From positions 1 to 14,510 of the forward strand of contig JAPWVA010000010.1 in the NCBI GenBank assembly GCA_028275245.1: DNA of 14,510 nt. The letters run 5' to 3'. Below, in pieces: positions 6,221 to 14,400 of the stretch (the first letter of the stretch is position 1; every line of letters starts with the position of its first letter). The notes beneath the pieces were generated by a model, which saw nothing but the letters and a program-made list of their open reading frames with translations, did not search any database and was not told where the DNA came from. This DNA comes from Actinomycetota bacterium. Lineage in GTDB: Bacteria > Actinomycetota > Geothermincolia > Geothermincolales > RBG-13-55-18. Made by a program: the position numbers and the translations under genes.

Positions 6221-6269
6221 ATCACGGCGCACGGGTCGCCACCCGGCGCGTCAAAGGGCGTGATCTTTT
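6221..6269 (+). terminator. Nested hairpin with TTTT tail after the acyl-CoA synthetase
   Basis: Outer arms ATCACG (6221-6226) and CGTGAT (6259-6264) enclose a strong inner stem: GCGC, a bulged A, CGGGT (6232-6236), loop CGCC, ACCCG (6241-6245), GCGC. TTTT follows at 6266-6269. It begins 12 bases after the stop codon. It looks like an intrinsic terminator for the plus strand; the minus strand lacks a T-tract on the other side. Confidence 0.6.
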
Positions 6270-6322
6270 CACCGTCGATAGGGTACAGTCCAGTGCACCT
6301 GGAAAGGGTGGGGACGTGTTCT

Positions 6323-7246
6323 TCAGGCCAGTTCGAAGCCCCTGGAAAGGTCGGCCTCGCTCCAGAGCTGTATGACCGCCAGTTTCTCCTCCACAATACT
6401 CTGGGGCTTCCTGTGATCCTCCCCCAGGTAACCCACAGGACACCGTACTGCCCTTATGCCCGACACCATCACATCGCCCCTCTCGTGGAGGTGGCCCGAG
6501 ATGGAAAGGACCACCTTGGGGTGGGAAAGCAGGATGGCGCCGGTCTCCCGGGAACCGGGGAATATCACCGCACCGTCCCTTCCGGCCAACCATAATCCCA
6601 ACGGTTGAAAGGGAGGGAAGTGGGTAACCACCACCACCTCGCTGATGCTGGGGTCCCTTTCCAACTCCTCGATGTCCTGGTCGAGTCGGGAATTGAACTC
6701 CCTGGCCACCTCCTCGTTGGTCCTCCTCAGCGGCCCTATGCCTTCCCTTCCCAAGGCGGCGATGTCGCACCAGCAGGCCCATCTCATGTCGTTCCACGCG
6801 CTGTCCCGCAAGCGCGCCGCCTCCCCCGTCTCCTCGAGCTCTCCCTGGTCCGCAAACCCGGGAAGGGCTTCATACCAACCGATGGATCCAGCGAATCCCA
6901 CCGGCCCCACCCGGGTAGGCTCCATCCAGAGGGGAACGAAACCGTTCCTCCGGCACACGTCGGGGAGGAAAAAGTAGTACTTCTCGTAGGAATCGTGCCC
7001 CTGCTCCTGCATCTCCTCGGAAAGGACCCATATGTCCTGGTTGCCAGGGATAAAGAGCTTGAGACAGGGAACGCGGCTGAAGATGTCTAGGGTGTACTCG
7101 ATATCCCCCAGCTCGGGGCTCACATCGCCCGCCAGCACGAAAACGTCGGGATCCACCATCTTGAGGACCTCCGCCAGGTGGGGCACCAGCTCCCAGTTGT
7201 TCTTGGAGATGTCCACGTGGAGGTCACTGCAGAAGGCGATCCTCAA
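6323..7246 (-). CDS. Calcineurin-like metallophosphoesterase
   Basis: A 307-residue protein with the metallophosphoesterase signatures in order: SDLH (Asp8, His10), GD (40-41), GNQD (68-71), VVTHFPP in the second half and SGHLH near the end. These residues bind two metal ions. The usual GNHD is GNQD here; the histidine normally helps catalysis, so activity or substrate may differ. Start: the frame is open to a GTG at 7318, but those residues are basic and unlike the family. TTG 7246 opens exactly at the first core strand (RIAFCSDLH) and has AGAGGG at 7253-7258, so I chose it. It follows the histidine kinase gene on the same strand after 103 bases, and could be cotranscribed. It may hydrolyse a phosphodiester, nucleotide or phosphoprotein; none can be chosen from sequence. 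Confidence 0.85.
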   Translation of the reverse strand: MRIAFCSDLHVDISKNNWELVPHLAEVLKMVDPDVFVLAGDVSPELGDIEYTLDIFSRVPCLKLFIPGNQDIWVLSEEMQEQGHDSYEKYYFFLPDVCRRNGFVPLWMEPTRVGPVGFAGSIGWYEALPGFADQGELEETGEAARLRDSAWNDMRWACWCDIAALGREGIGPLRRTNEEVAREFNSRLDQDIEELERDPSISEVVVVTHFPPFQPLGLWLAGRDGAVIFPGSRETGAILLSHPKVVLSISGHLHERGDVMVSGIRAVRCPVGYLGEDHRKPQSIVEEKLAVIQLWSEADLSRGFELA

Positions 7247-7252
7247 CTGCTT

Positions 7253-7258
7253 CCCTCT
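7253..7258 (-). promoter_or_regulatory. Ribosome binding site supporting a TTG start
   Basis: On the minus strand AGAGGG lies six bases before TTG 7246. No ATG in this frame is suitably placed. Confidence 0.5.
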
Positions 7259-7349
7259 CCCGGCCGTCCAGACCCTACCCGGTGGCTCCCGCCGGTGCCA
7301 TCGGGATGATCTCCGCACCCGCTTCCTATCGAGCTACGGGCCCTCGTCA

Positions 7350-10300
7350 TCAGTAAGTAAGGGCCGAGGTGTCCAGGTAACCCTCCATGGCCTCCGGCTG
7401 GGGAAGATGGACCACGAAGGTGGATCCCTTGCCGAGATCGCTTTTGACCTCGATCCTCCCCCCATGGGCCTCCACGAGCCTGCTCACTATATAAAGTCCG
7501 AGGCCCATTCCCACCCGGGATGCAGTTCCTTCCTCCCCGCGGCGGAAAGGCTGGAAGATATAGCCTATCTCCTCCTCGGTGAGCCCCCTTCCCCTGTCCT
7601 TTACCTCCATGAGGACCTCCCGGCCCGACCTCTGGGCCCCCACCTCCACCGGCGAACCCTCCGGTGAGTACTTCACTGCGTTGTCCAGCAGGTTGAACAA
7701 TATTATCTCCAGCTTGTCCCGGTCCGCCCTTATCCTTTCCGCGCCTGGCTTCACGGCCACTTTTATCCTCGAACCGGGATATTTTTCCAGCAATTCTTCC
7801 CTCAGGGAATCCAGGATGGCTGGTAGGTCCACCTCCTCAAGGTTCAAGGCTAAGCGGCCCGATTCCAGCCGGGAGACCTCCATCATGTTGATGACGCTTC
7901 TTCGGAGCTTGTCCGAAGCTTTGTAAAGTTTTTCCAAAACTTCCTTCCTCTCCTTGCCATCCAAAAGATCAGAATAGTCCCGGAGTATCTCGGTGAATCC
8001 CATGATCAGGGTTAGTGGATGCCTCACCTCATGGGAAGCCATGTTGATGAGATCGGTCTTGGCCTTCAGCTTCTCCTCCTGGCTCCTGCGGACTTCCTCC
8101 AACACCCTTACCCTTCCTTGCAGTTCCTCCAACCTGAGGATAGGAGGGAGAAGAGCACACGCCCAGCCGAAAGCCTTCTCTAGCAGGCCCACCCTCCGGT
8201 CATCGAAGGCCCCGCCCTCGGGACTACCGAAAACGGCCCATGCCTCCCTGCCCTCCAGACGCCTCCTCAAAGCCAAATATGAACGGACGCCCAGGAAAAC
8301 CAGGTCATCCTCCCCTGCGACCCTGGATAGGGTGTTGAGGTTGTTCCTCACGAGTCTCCCGGACCTTCTCAATTCGACGGCGAAGGGCCCACGGGCATCG
8401 AGCAGTTCCTCCAACGATTCCTCGGGCAGTTCTCTGTCGCGATGGTAGATGAAAGTCTTCCTCCCGGTCTCGCCTGAAAGCGAGAAGAGGAAAAAATCGA
8501 TGCCCTCAGATTTTCCCAGCTGCCTGTAAAAACTTTCCAGCAATTCCCGCAGCTCCGACGAGCCGGCTTGTTCCAGGAACCGGGAGAGGCCCCGGTATTC
8601 CTCCACCAGTTGCTTTAGCTCCCTCTCCTCCAGCCCCGACTCGATTATCGCCGCCGCCTGTCCTGCCAGGAAATGGGCAAGCCTCCCCTCGAACTCGTCA
8701 AACGGCCGCTCCTTCCCCCGTTGGAAGGCCATGTGCCCGAGAGCGCCCCTTCTCCCCACCAGGGGCACCGCCAAGGTCGATTCGTCCCCTTGGCCCTCCT
8801 GGCCTGGCTCAGTGCGCCCTTCTATCGCCGACTGGAGAAGCCCCAGAAAGTCTCCCGTGTAAGGCCCCTCGACCCGTGGAAACGGGAAACCTCCGCCCGG
8901 GGATGCCTTCCCCTCCACGTCCACCGCGCCGTGGAAGATACCCTCCCCGTCGAAGGCCAAGATGGTCACTTTCTCGCAGGCAAGAAGCTCCTTCCCTCCC
9001 TTGGCCAACCTCTTCAGGACCCTCCGGATATCAGGATGAGATGCCATCTCGCCTTCGAGATCGGTGAGGATCTCCAGGGAACGGCGGAAACCGTCCGCCC
9101 TTCTCCTTTCCCTCACCCCCATGGCCAAGCCCACCGCCAGAGTACCGGCCGTTCCCAGGTGGTAAAGCTGCTTCCTGCTGAGCTTCCTTTCCCGCGGGAA
9201 GTAAAAACCGTGCAGGAGGCTTCCCTCTTTGCTCCTGCTGGGCACTAACAGCAGCACCATACCCTCCTCACGGGCCTGCTCCCCACCGGGCATCTCCCCC
9301 ATGAGCTGGCTATCGGGCCTTATAACCGACATCCTCTCCAGGTCAAGGACGACACGGGAGAGCTCAGGCCCCGGGCGGAATACCGTTTCCCCCCCGTACA
9401 CCTCCTCCGAATACCACTGAAAACACTCCTCGCCAGCGGAAAGGACCCGGAAGACCGAGAAGGCCATGGGAGACCCTACGCCTATTGCCATGGCCTTGAG
9501 GGCCCCGGAGAGGAACTCCCCGGGACTGACGGCCATCTCGGAAAGTCCCGTCAACTCCTCGCACAAACCCTCGAGATCCAGGCCTGCTCCCGCAGAGGTC
9601 CCTGAGGGTTCGGCCTTTTCCCCTACCACCTTACCGAAATACCTGCCCAGCTTCCTCGTGAGTTCCATGAAGAGCTCGGTGTCCACTCCCTCGATGGAGG
9701 CGTAGGATTTGCCGAAAAGGGCCAGGAACCCGGTGAGTCTTTCCCCGTCGAAGAGGGGCGAGAGGAGAAAGGATCGTATCTGAAAGGTGTGGAAGTAAGG
9801 CCTGATCTCGGGAAAGTAGCTCGCCACCCTCCCGGTGTCCAGGCAAATCTCCCTCTCGCCCGCCTCCCCCAGCGCGCGGAGCGTGTCCACCAGCCCCATG
9901 TCCAAGAGCTTCGAGATGATCTCGCCGGTGCCCATCCACCCCCTGGCGGACACGGGCACCGGGACGGGTTCCTCTCCTTTCCAGGTTATGCGGTAGACGC
10001 TACCCCCGTCCATGTTCAGCAGCTTCACCAGCAGGTCCAAACAGAGGGACGAGGCACGGGCCAGGTCGTTTTTCTCCATTATGTACTGGGAGAGCAGGCC
10101 TACCTCCAATGCCGCCACCGTTCCCTCCCCGGTCTTGCCGCCCTCCCCCGTCTCCAGGAAATCCGCCAGCTTTTCCAGGACCGCCATGGCTGCAGCCCAC
10201 TGGGGCGAGCTCTGCTCGGGGATCCTTGCCCCGGCCGGGAAGGAGAAGATGGCCGCGCCTACGGGGGAGGTGATGGAGGGGAAGGGTAGGAGCACCGCGG

Positions 10301-10613
10301 TTTCGCCCGCTGGGGCCAACTCCTCCATGCCGTACTGGAGGAGAAACTCCCTGGACAAGACCACGTATTTGCGGTGGGGGCCAAGGCCTTGGGGCTTCAA
10401 GGGTATGAGAACACCCCCCATCTCCTCCCTGTCCAATCCGTGGACGATCTTCGGTTCCATGAAGCTGGATCCTCTCTTGGACAGGAAGAGGACGGCCTTC
10501 CCGGCCCCCAGGTAGCTCGCCACGCTCTCCAGCGCATCCCCAGGGAAGAAACCCTCCGTGAACTTCCTCAAGACCTCGCGGTAAAGCCCCATGGCTTCCT
10601 TTACTTCCATCAT
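7350..10613 (-). CDS. Large soluble sensor histidine kinase with about five GAF-like domains
   Basis: A 1087-residue protein with no membrane segment or signal peptide. The C-terminus is a full kinase core: dimerisation/H-box with ASHEVRHPL (phospho-acceptor His861), N-box LLDNAVKYSPEG near 975, G1 DRGRGL, F-box IFQPFRRGEEG and G2 GMGLGLYIV. Upstream I see about five repeated alpha/beta segments of 140-160 residues, roughly 15-150, 165-325, 345-495, 505-660 and 665-820, each with the strand and helix pattern of GAF sensor domains. Helical linkers join them, the last being a coiled segment (about 825-855) into the H-box. No receiver domain follows and no response regulator lies in the window. 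ATG 10613 has GGAGG four bases away; the adjacent ATG 10610 has seven and is equally likely. It precedes the phosphoesterase gene. The GAF ligands are unknown and divergent domains may be mis-bounded. Confidence 0.85.
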   Translation of the reverse strand: MMEVKEAMGLYREVLRKFTEGFFPGDALESVASYLGAGKAVLFLSKRGSSFMEPKIVHGLDREEMGGVLIPLKPQGLGPHRKYVVLSREFLLQYGMEELAPAGETAVLLPFPSITSPVGAAIFSFPAGARIPEQSSPQWAAAMAVLEKLADFLETGEGGKTGEGTVAALEVGLLSQYIMEKNDLARASSLCLDLLVKLLNMDGGSVYRITWKGEEPVPVPVSARGWMGTGEIISKLLDMGLVDTLRALGEAGEREICLDTGRVASYFPEIRPYFHTFQIRSFLLSPLFDGERLTGFLALFGKSYASIEGVDTELFMELTRKLGRYFGKVVGEKAEPSGTSAGAGLDLEGLCEELTGLSEMAVSPGEFLSGALKAMAIGVGSPMAFSVFRVLSAGEECFQWYSEEVYGGETVFRPGPELSRVVLDLERMSVIRPDSQLMGEMPGGEQAREEGMVLLLVPSRSKEGSLLHGFYFPRERKLSRKQLYHLGTAGTLAVGLAMGVRERRRADGFRRSLEILTDLEGEMASHPDIRRVLKRLAKGGKELLACEKVTILAFDGEGIFHGAVDVEGKASPGGGFPFPRVEGPYTGDFLGLLQSAIEGRTEPGQEGQGDESTLAVPLVGRRGALGHMAFQRGKERPFDEFEGRLAHFLAGQAAAIIESGLEERELKQLVEEYRGLSRFLEQAGSSELRELLESFYRQLGKSEGIDFFLFSLSGETGRKTFIYHRDRELPEESLEELLDARGPFAVELRRSGRLVRNNLNTLSRVAGEDDLVFLGVRSYLALRRRLEGREAWAVFGSPEGGAFDDRRVGLLEKAFGWACALLPPILRLEELQGRVRVLEEVRRSQEEKLKAKTDLINMASHEVRHPLTLIMGFTEILRDYSDLLDGKERKEVLEKLYKASDKLRRSVINMMEVSRLESGRLALNLEEVDLPAILDSLREELLEKYPGSRIKVAVKPGAERIRADRDKLEIILFNLLDNAVKYSPEGSPVEVGAQRSGREVLMEVKDRGRGLTEEEIGYIFQPFRRGEEGTASRVGMGLGLYIVSRLVEAHGGRIEVKSDLGKGSTFVVHLPQPEAMEGYLDTSALTY

Positions 10614-10647
10614 TCCCCCTCCGGCTGACCTTGTCGGCTATCTCTTG

Positions 10648-10700
10648 GTTCGTGGTGCCAAAACGCTCTTGAAAAGAATTTTCCCCCCCGCCCCACGAAC
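10648..10700 (-). promoter_or_regulatory. Long inverted repeat with inner hairpin in the kinase leader
   Basis: GTTCGTGG (10648-10655) and CCACGAAC (10693-10700) pair perfectly over eight bases. Between them GAAAA (10671-10675) and TTTTC (10679-10683) form an inner hairpin with a 3-base loop. It starts 35 bases before the kinase ATG, leaving the ribosome site free. It could be an mRNA leader structure or a protein site. Confidence 0.4.
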
Positions 10701-10741
10701 TCCTTCCGTTTTCACCCCTTTCCCGTCACTGGGCTTCCCGG

Positions 10742-10751
10742 TTCCATGGAA
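10742..10751. promoter_or_regulatory. Perfect 10-base palindrome, possible operator
   Basis: TTCCATGGAA is a perfect inverted repeat about 130 bases upstream of the kinase start. The match is short and could be chance. Confidence 0.25.
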
Positions 10752-10790
10752 GGCGCAGCCAGCTTCCACTTGCCTGGGATCGATGGACCA

Positions 10791-10802
10791 TCCGCGCGCG
10801 GA
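10791..10802. promoter_or_regulatory. Perfect 12-base palindrome, possible operator
   Basis: TCCGCGCGCGGA is a perfect inverted repeat in the gap between nitroreductase and kinase. G+C-rich palindromes arise easily in this genome, so the call is weak. Confidence 0.25.
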
Positions 10803-10857
10803 AGGCTTACTCAAAGAAGTCGCAACCCCTGTTGATCCCCCTCTCCTTGAGCCCGGC

Positions 10858-11361
10858 TTAATGATATCCCAGGATGATCTCCTCCAGCGGCCTTCTTTCC
10901 CCCCGCTCCTTCCTTTCCGCCGGCCACCCCAGGGCCACCACCGCCACCAGCTCATGGCCCGGGGGAACGTGGAGTATTTCCCTGACCTTTTCCTTCTCCT
11001 TGAGGATCTCCCCCAGCCAGACGGCCCCCAGGCCCAGAGAATGGGCGGCGAGGAGCATGTTTTGGACCAACGCACCCATAGCCATCAAGTCCTTATCCCG
11101 ATCGTAGGACTCTGTGTGGTTAAGGAATGTGCATATCAACACGGGTGCGTTCCTCACTATGGAAGAATACTTGGTGCATGCAGCTAGCTCGCCTGCCTTC
11201 TCCCTGTCCCTTACCACCACCAATCTCCATGGTTGGTTGTTCAGCCCGGAAGGTGCCCAGCGCGCAGCTTCTAGCACCTCCCTCAGCTCTTCTTCTCCCA
11301 CCGGCTTTTCCTGGAATTTCCTGATGCTCCTCCTGGTCCTTATGGCCTCCCTTACCTCCAT
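10858..11361 (-). CDS. Small FMN-dependent nitroreductase family protein
   Basis: A 167-residue flavoprotein of the nitroreductase superfamily. The N-terminal FMN phosphate-binding motif is IRTRRSIRKFQEKPV (residues about 7-21). ARWAPSGLNNQPWRLVVV at about 34-51 is the second FMN motif, and GALVQNMLLAAHSLGLGAVW is the third. The length is typical of the short class, which acts as a dimer using NAD(P)H or another donor to reduce nitro compounds, quinones or other substrates. Some relatives act on flavins or in cofactor synthesis, so the substrate is open. The frame runs back to 11424, but ATG 11361 has GGAGG at 11366-11370, four bases away, and opens at the domain start. It is 52 bases after the HEAT-repeat gene, with a hairpin in between. 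Confidence 0.88.
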   Translation of the reverse strand: MEVREAIRTRRSIRKFQEKPVGEEELREVLEAARWAPSGLNNQPWRLVVVRDREKAGELAACTKYSSIVRNAPVLICTFLNHTESYDRDKDLMAMGALVQNMLLAAHSLGLGAVWLGEILKEKEKVREILHVPPGHELVAVVALGWPAERKERGERRPLEEIILGYH

Positions 11362-11363
11362 CT

Positions 11364-11370
11364 CTCCTCC
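11364..11370 (-). promoter_or_regulatory. Ribosome binding site fixing the nitroreductase start
   Basis: On the minus strand GGAGGAG lies here, with the core four bases before ATG 11361. The 21-residue upstream extension is not supported. Confidence 0.75.
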
Positions 11371-11389
11371 GGTCGATATCGCGATGAAA

Positions 11390-11406
11390 CCCGGGGCTAG
11401 CCCGGG
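11390..11406 (-). terminator. GC-rich hairpin with short T-tail after the HEAT-repeat gene
   Basis: CCCGGG (11390-11395) and CCCGGG (11401-11406) pair over six bases with loop GCTAG on the plus strand. Reading the minus strand, TTTC follows the stem. It begins eight bases past the HEAT stop codon and 28 bases before the nitroreductase ATG, so it could end or attenuate transcription between the two. Confidence 0.4.
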
Positions 11407-11413
11407 CGGAGGA

Positions 11414-14400
11414 TTATCCCTCACCGCTACCCTCCAACCTCTCTAGCACCCAGGCCAAATTCTCTTGAACCTCCAGGTCGCTGTCTCCTATCCTTTCCCT
11501 CATCACCTCCAGGGCTTCCCCGCCCAGGGCCACCAGGGCTCCCCATTGGTGCGTGGCGAGCAGGAACAATGCCCTTTCCATGTTCGAACCCGGGATCCAT
11601 CCCCTCCTCTCCAGGGCCTGGGCCGCCGCCCTGCGCACCTGGTCGCTTTCATCCCGCAAGGCCTCCACTAGCGCTTGCAGTGAACCCCTGTCCTTGAGCC
11701 TACCCAGGGACCAGGCGGCCCTCTTTCGCACCGACGGCTCGGGGTCATCCCTTAGGAGCTTCAGCAGGGGTGAGGAAGACCTGGAGGAGCCTATCAGGCC
11801 GAGCAGGTATGCAGCCCTCTCCCGCTTCCCTGGATCTTGGCTTTCCAGCATTTCCACTAGCGGTCTCACCGCAGGTGAGCCCAGTTTCGCCGCTTCCTCC
11901 CATTTCCCGCGCTCCACCAAGCTCCTGGCGTAGGCCTCGTCCTCCAGCGACTTCCATCCCAGGGACTGCAGGATAGGCTCCACAACCTCTTTTCCCGCCC
12001 CGCGCTCGTAGGCCTCGAGCAGTCCTCCCACGGCATCCTCCCCCATCTTGGAAAGGACTACCGAGGCCTTCCTGCCTTCGGCTCCTCCCCGCTTCACCAA
12101 CTCCAGGAGGGCTGTGACTGAGGCGGGGCCGGCCTCCACTATCTCCCTCCACCTTCCATCCCGTAGGAGAGTGGCCACCTCGCCGGGATCGAACATCCCG
12201 GTCCCTGTGACGGCCTCCCCTGCCGGGACCTCTAGCGGGCCGGCCTTGGGTGCGACCTCGGCGGGGATAGGTTCCTCCGGTGCGGGGATCACTACGGGAG
12301 CCTCCTCGACCGCCGTGGCCTCCTCTGGAACCGGCGTCTCCTCGGGAGCCACGGGGATCTCGGACAGCTCCCCCGCCTCCATCGCCGGGGCCCCTGCCTC
12401 CCCTGCCGGGACCTCTAGCGGGCCGGCCTTGGGTGCGACCTCGGCGGGGATAGGTTCCTCCGGTGCGGGGATCACTTCTGGAGCCTCCTCTGCAGGAATC
12501 GCCTCCCAACCGAGGGAGGTCATCACCGCTGCCACCTGTACCCTGACCTCCTCGTCCTCGTCCTGGAGGGCACGGCTTAGGGGCAGCTTCGCCCTTTCGT
12601 CACCTATCTTCCCCAAGGCCCAGGCGGCCTTCACGCGCACGGGTACTGCCTCATCCTCGAGCTTTCCGATGAGGGGCTCCACCGCCCTAACATCCCCTAT
12701 CTCCCCCAGGGCCCAGGCGGCTTTCTCCCTGGTCTCCGGGTCATCGTCGTCCAAGGCCTCGATGAGGGCCTGCACGGCCACCTCCCCCATACCCGCCAGG
12801 CTGTCCCACTTCCTGGAGGCAATCATAGCCCTGATCTCGCTCACCATCTCGGTGGGCTCCCATCCCATCCTCTCCAGCACCAGAGAGGATACCCGCCTCA
12901 CGTCGGTGTCGGGATCCTGGAGCGCTTGCACCAGGGCATCCCTAGCCCTCTCGTCTCCTATCTCACCCAGGGCCCAGGCGGCCTTTCTTCGCACCTCGGG
13001 ATCATCATCCTGGAGGGCTCTAATCAGGGCCGGAACACCCCGGGAATCGCCGATCACGCCAAGGGCCCAGGCGGCAGCCCTCCTCACCTGGGGCTCATCT
13101 TCCTCCAAGACCCTGACCAGGTATTCCACCGCTCGATCATCCCTCATAACCCCGAGCGCCCAGGCCGCGCCCTTCCTCCTGTCTGGATCTTCATGCCTGA
13201 GGGCGGCGATGAGCGCTGGGAAGGCCACTGACCCCAGGGTGGCTACCTGTTCCCATTCGCCCCTTTCTATGAGATTGGCCACGATATCCGCCTCGGACGC
13301 TTTCTCTCCCTCCGGAAGCTCCGCGACAGCCTCCACCTCCTCAGGTCGTTTCCTCCCCATCTTCACCAGGACCAGGTTGGCCATCCTCCTCATCTCGTCG
13401 CTAACCGAGCGGGCAGCCTCCTGGAGAACTGCCACCGCCGGCTCGCCCAGCTTCACCAAGGAAGCGACTACCCTGCCTCTTACCCTCTCGTCCCGGTCGG
13501 TCAGAGCCTCCACCAGCGAGCCTGCCGCCCGCTCATCACCGATGTCTCCGAGTACCCGGGCCGCCTCTTTCCTTAACTCGTCGTCTCCCTCCCTGAGGGC
13601 TCTGATGAGGGGTTCCACGGCGGAGCTCCCCATCTTCTTGAGGGCGCCGGCGGCACCAAGGCGAACGTCGCGGGATGGGTCCCCCAGGGCCTTCACCAGA
13701 GGCTCCACCGACCGTTCGCTCCCGATAACTCCCAGACACCAGGCTGCCTTCGCCCTCACCTGTGGATCAGGGTCCATCAGGGCATCCTCGAGGGCGGGCA
13801 CGGCTTCCTCGCCCATCTCCAGTAGGCCGTCCCAGTCCTGTCGCTCGATGAGGACCTCGGCTTTGCCCTCTCGGGTTTCTTCCCCTATACCCATCTTGTC
13901 CAGGATTTCGGTGACGATCTCCTCCGTCTTCTCTACGATGGGCACGGGGGGTATCTCCTCGATCGGGCCCTCCTCTTCTTCCGCCGGGGCGACGGGGATC
14001 TCCCCCTTCTCTTCCCATCCGATTTTTTCCAGTATTTCCTTCACCGCTTCCCTGACCTCTGGGTCCTCGAGGCTCCGGGAAAGGGCCGCCGCCGCCTGCG
14101 GACCCATCTCTCCCAGGGCCCAAGCCGCTCCCTTTCTCACCTTCTCGTCGGGATCCTTCAGGGCCCGGACGAGGGCTTCCACTGCCCGGTCATCCTTCAC
14201 CACTCCTAGTGCCCAGGCGGCTCCCCTTCTCACCCTGGCCTCGGGGGAACCCAGGGCCTCCATCAACCTCCCCGCCGAAAGCTCGCCCAGCTGTCCCAGG
14301 GCCCAGGAGGCTGCCCTGCCTACCTCCTCATCCTCGTCGCCCATGGCCCTAACGAGCATCTCCACGGCCTCGGGTGTTCTCACCCTGGCCAGGGCGAGAG

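Larger units (their letters stand above)
10614..10857. other. Structured gap upstream of the histidine kinase
   Basis: This 244-base gap lies between the nitroreductase stop and the kinase start. It holds two perfect palindromes and a long-range inverted repeat with an inner hairpin, listed separately. I find no good -10/-35 pair for the minus strand, no tRNA and no riboswitch class that I recognise. The region does not resemble coding sequence of its neighbours. Confidence 0.4.

Noticed and set aside
6222..6797. Minus-strand frame of 191 codons overlapping the phosphoesterase
   Set aside because: It is Gly/Arg/Pro-rich with no motifs; the phosphoesterase frame on the same strand holds all catalytic signatures.
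10614..10857. A known riboswitch or small RNA in the kinase leader
   Set aside because: I looked for cobalamin, cyclic-di-GMP and tRNA-like signatures and found no conserved core; only generic symmetry is present.
12213..12476. CRISPR or mobile-element origin for the 81-base repeat
   Set aside because: There are only two copies, they are in frame in a coding linker, there is no spacer regularity and no target-site duplication.
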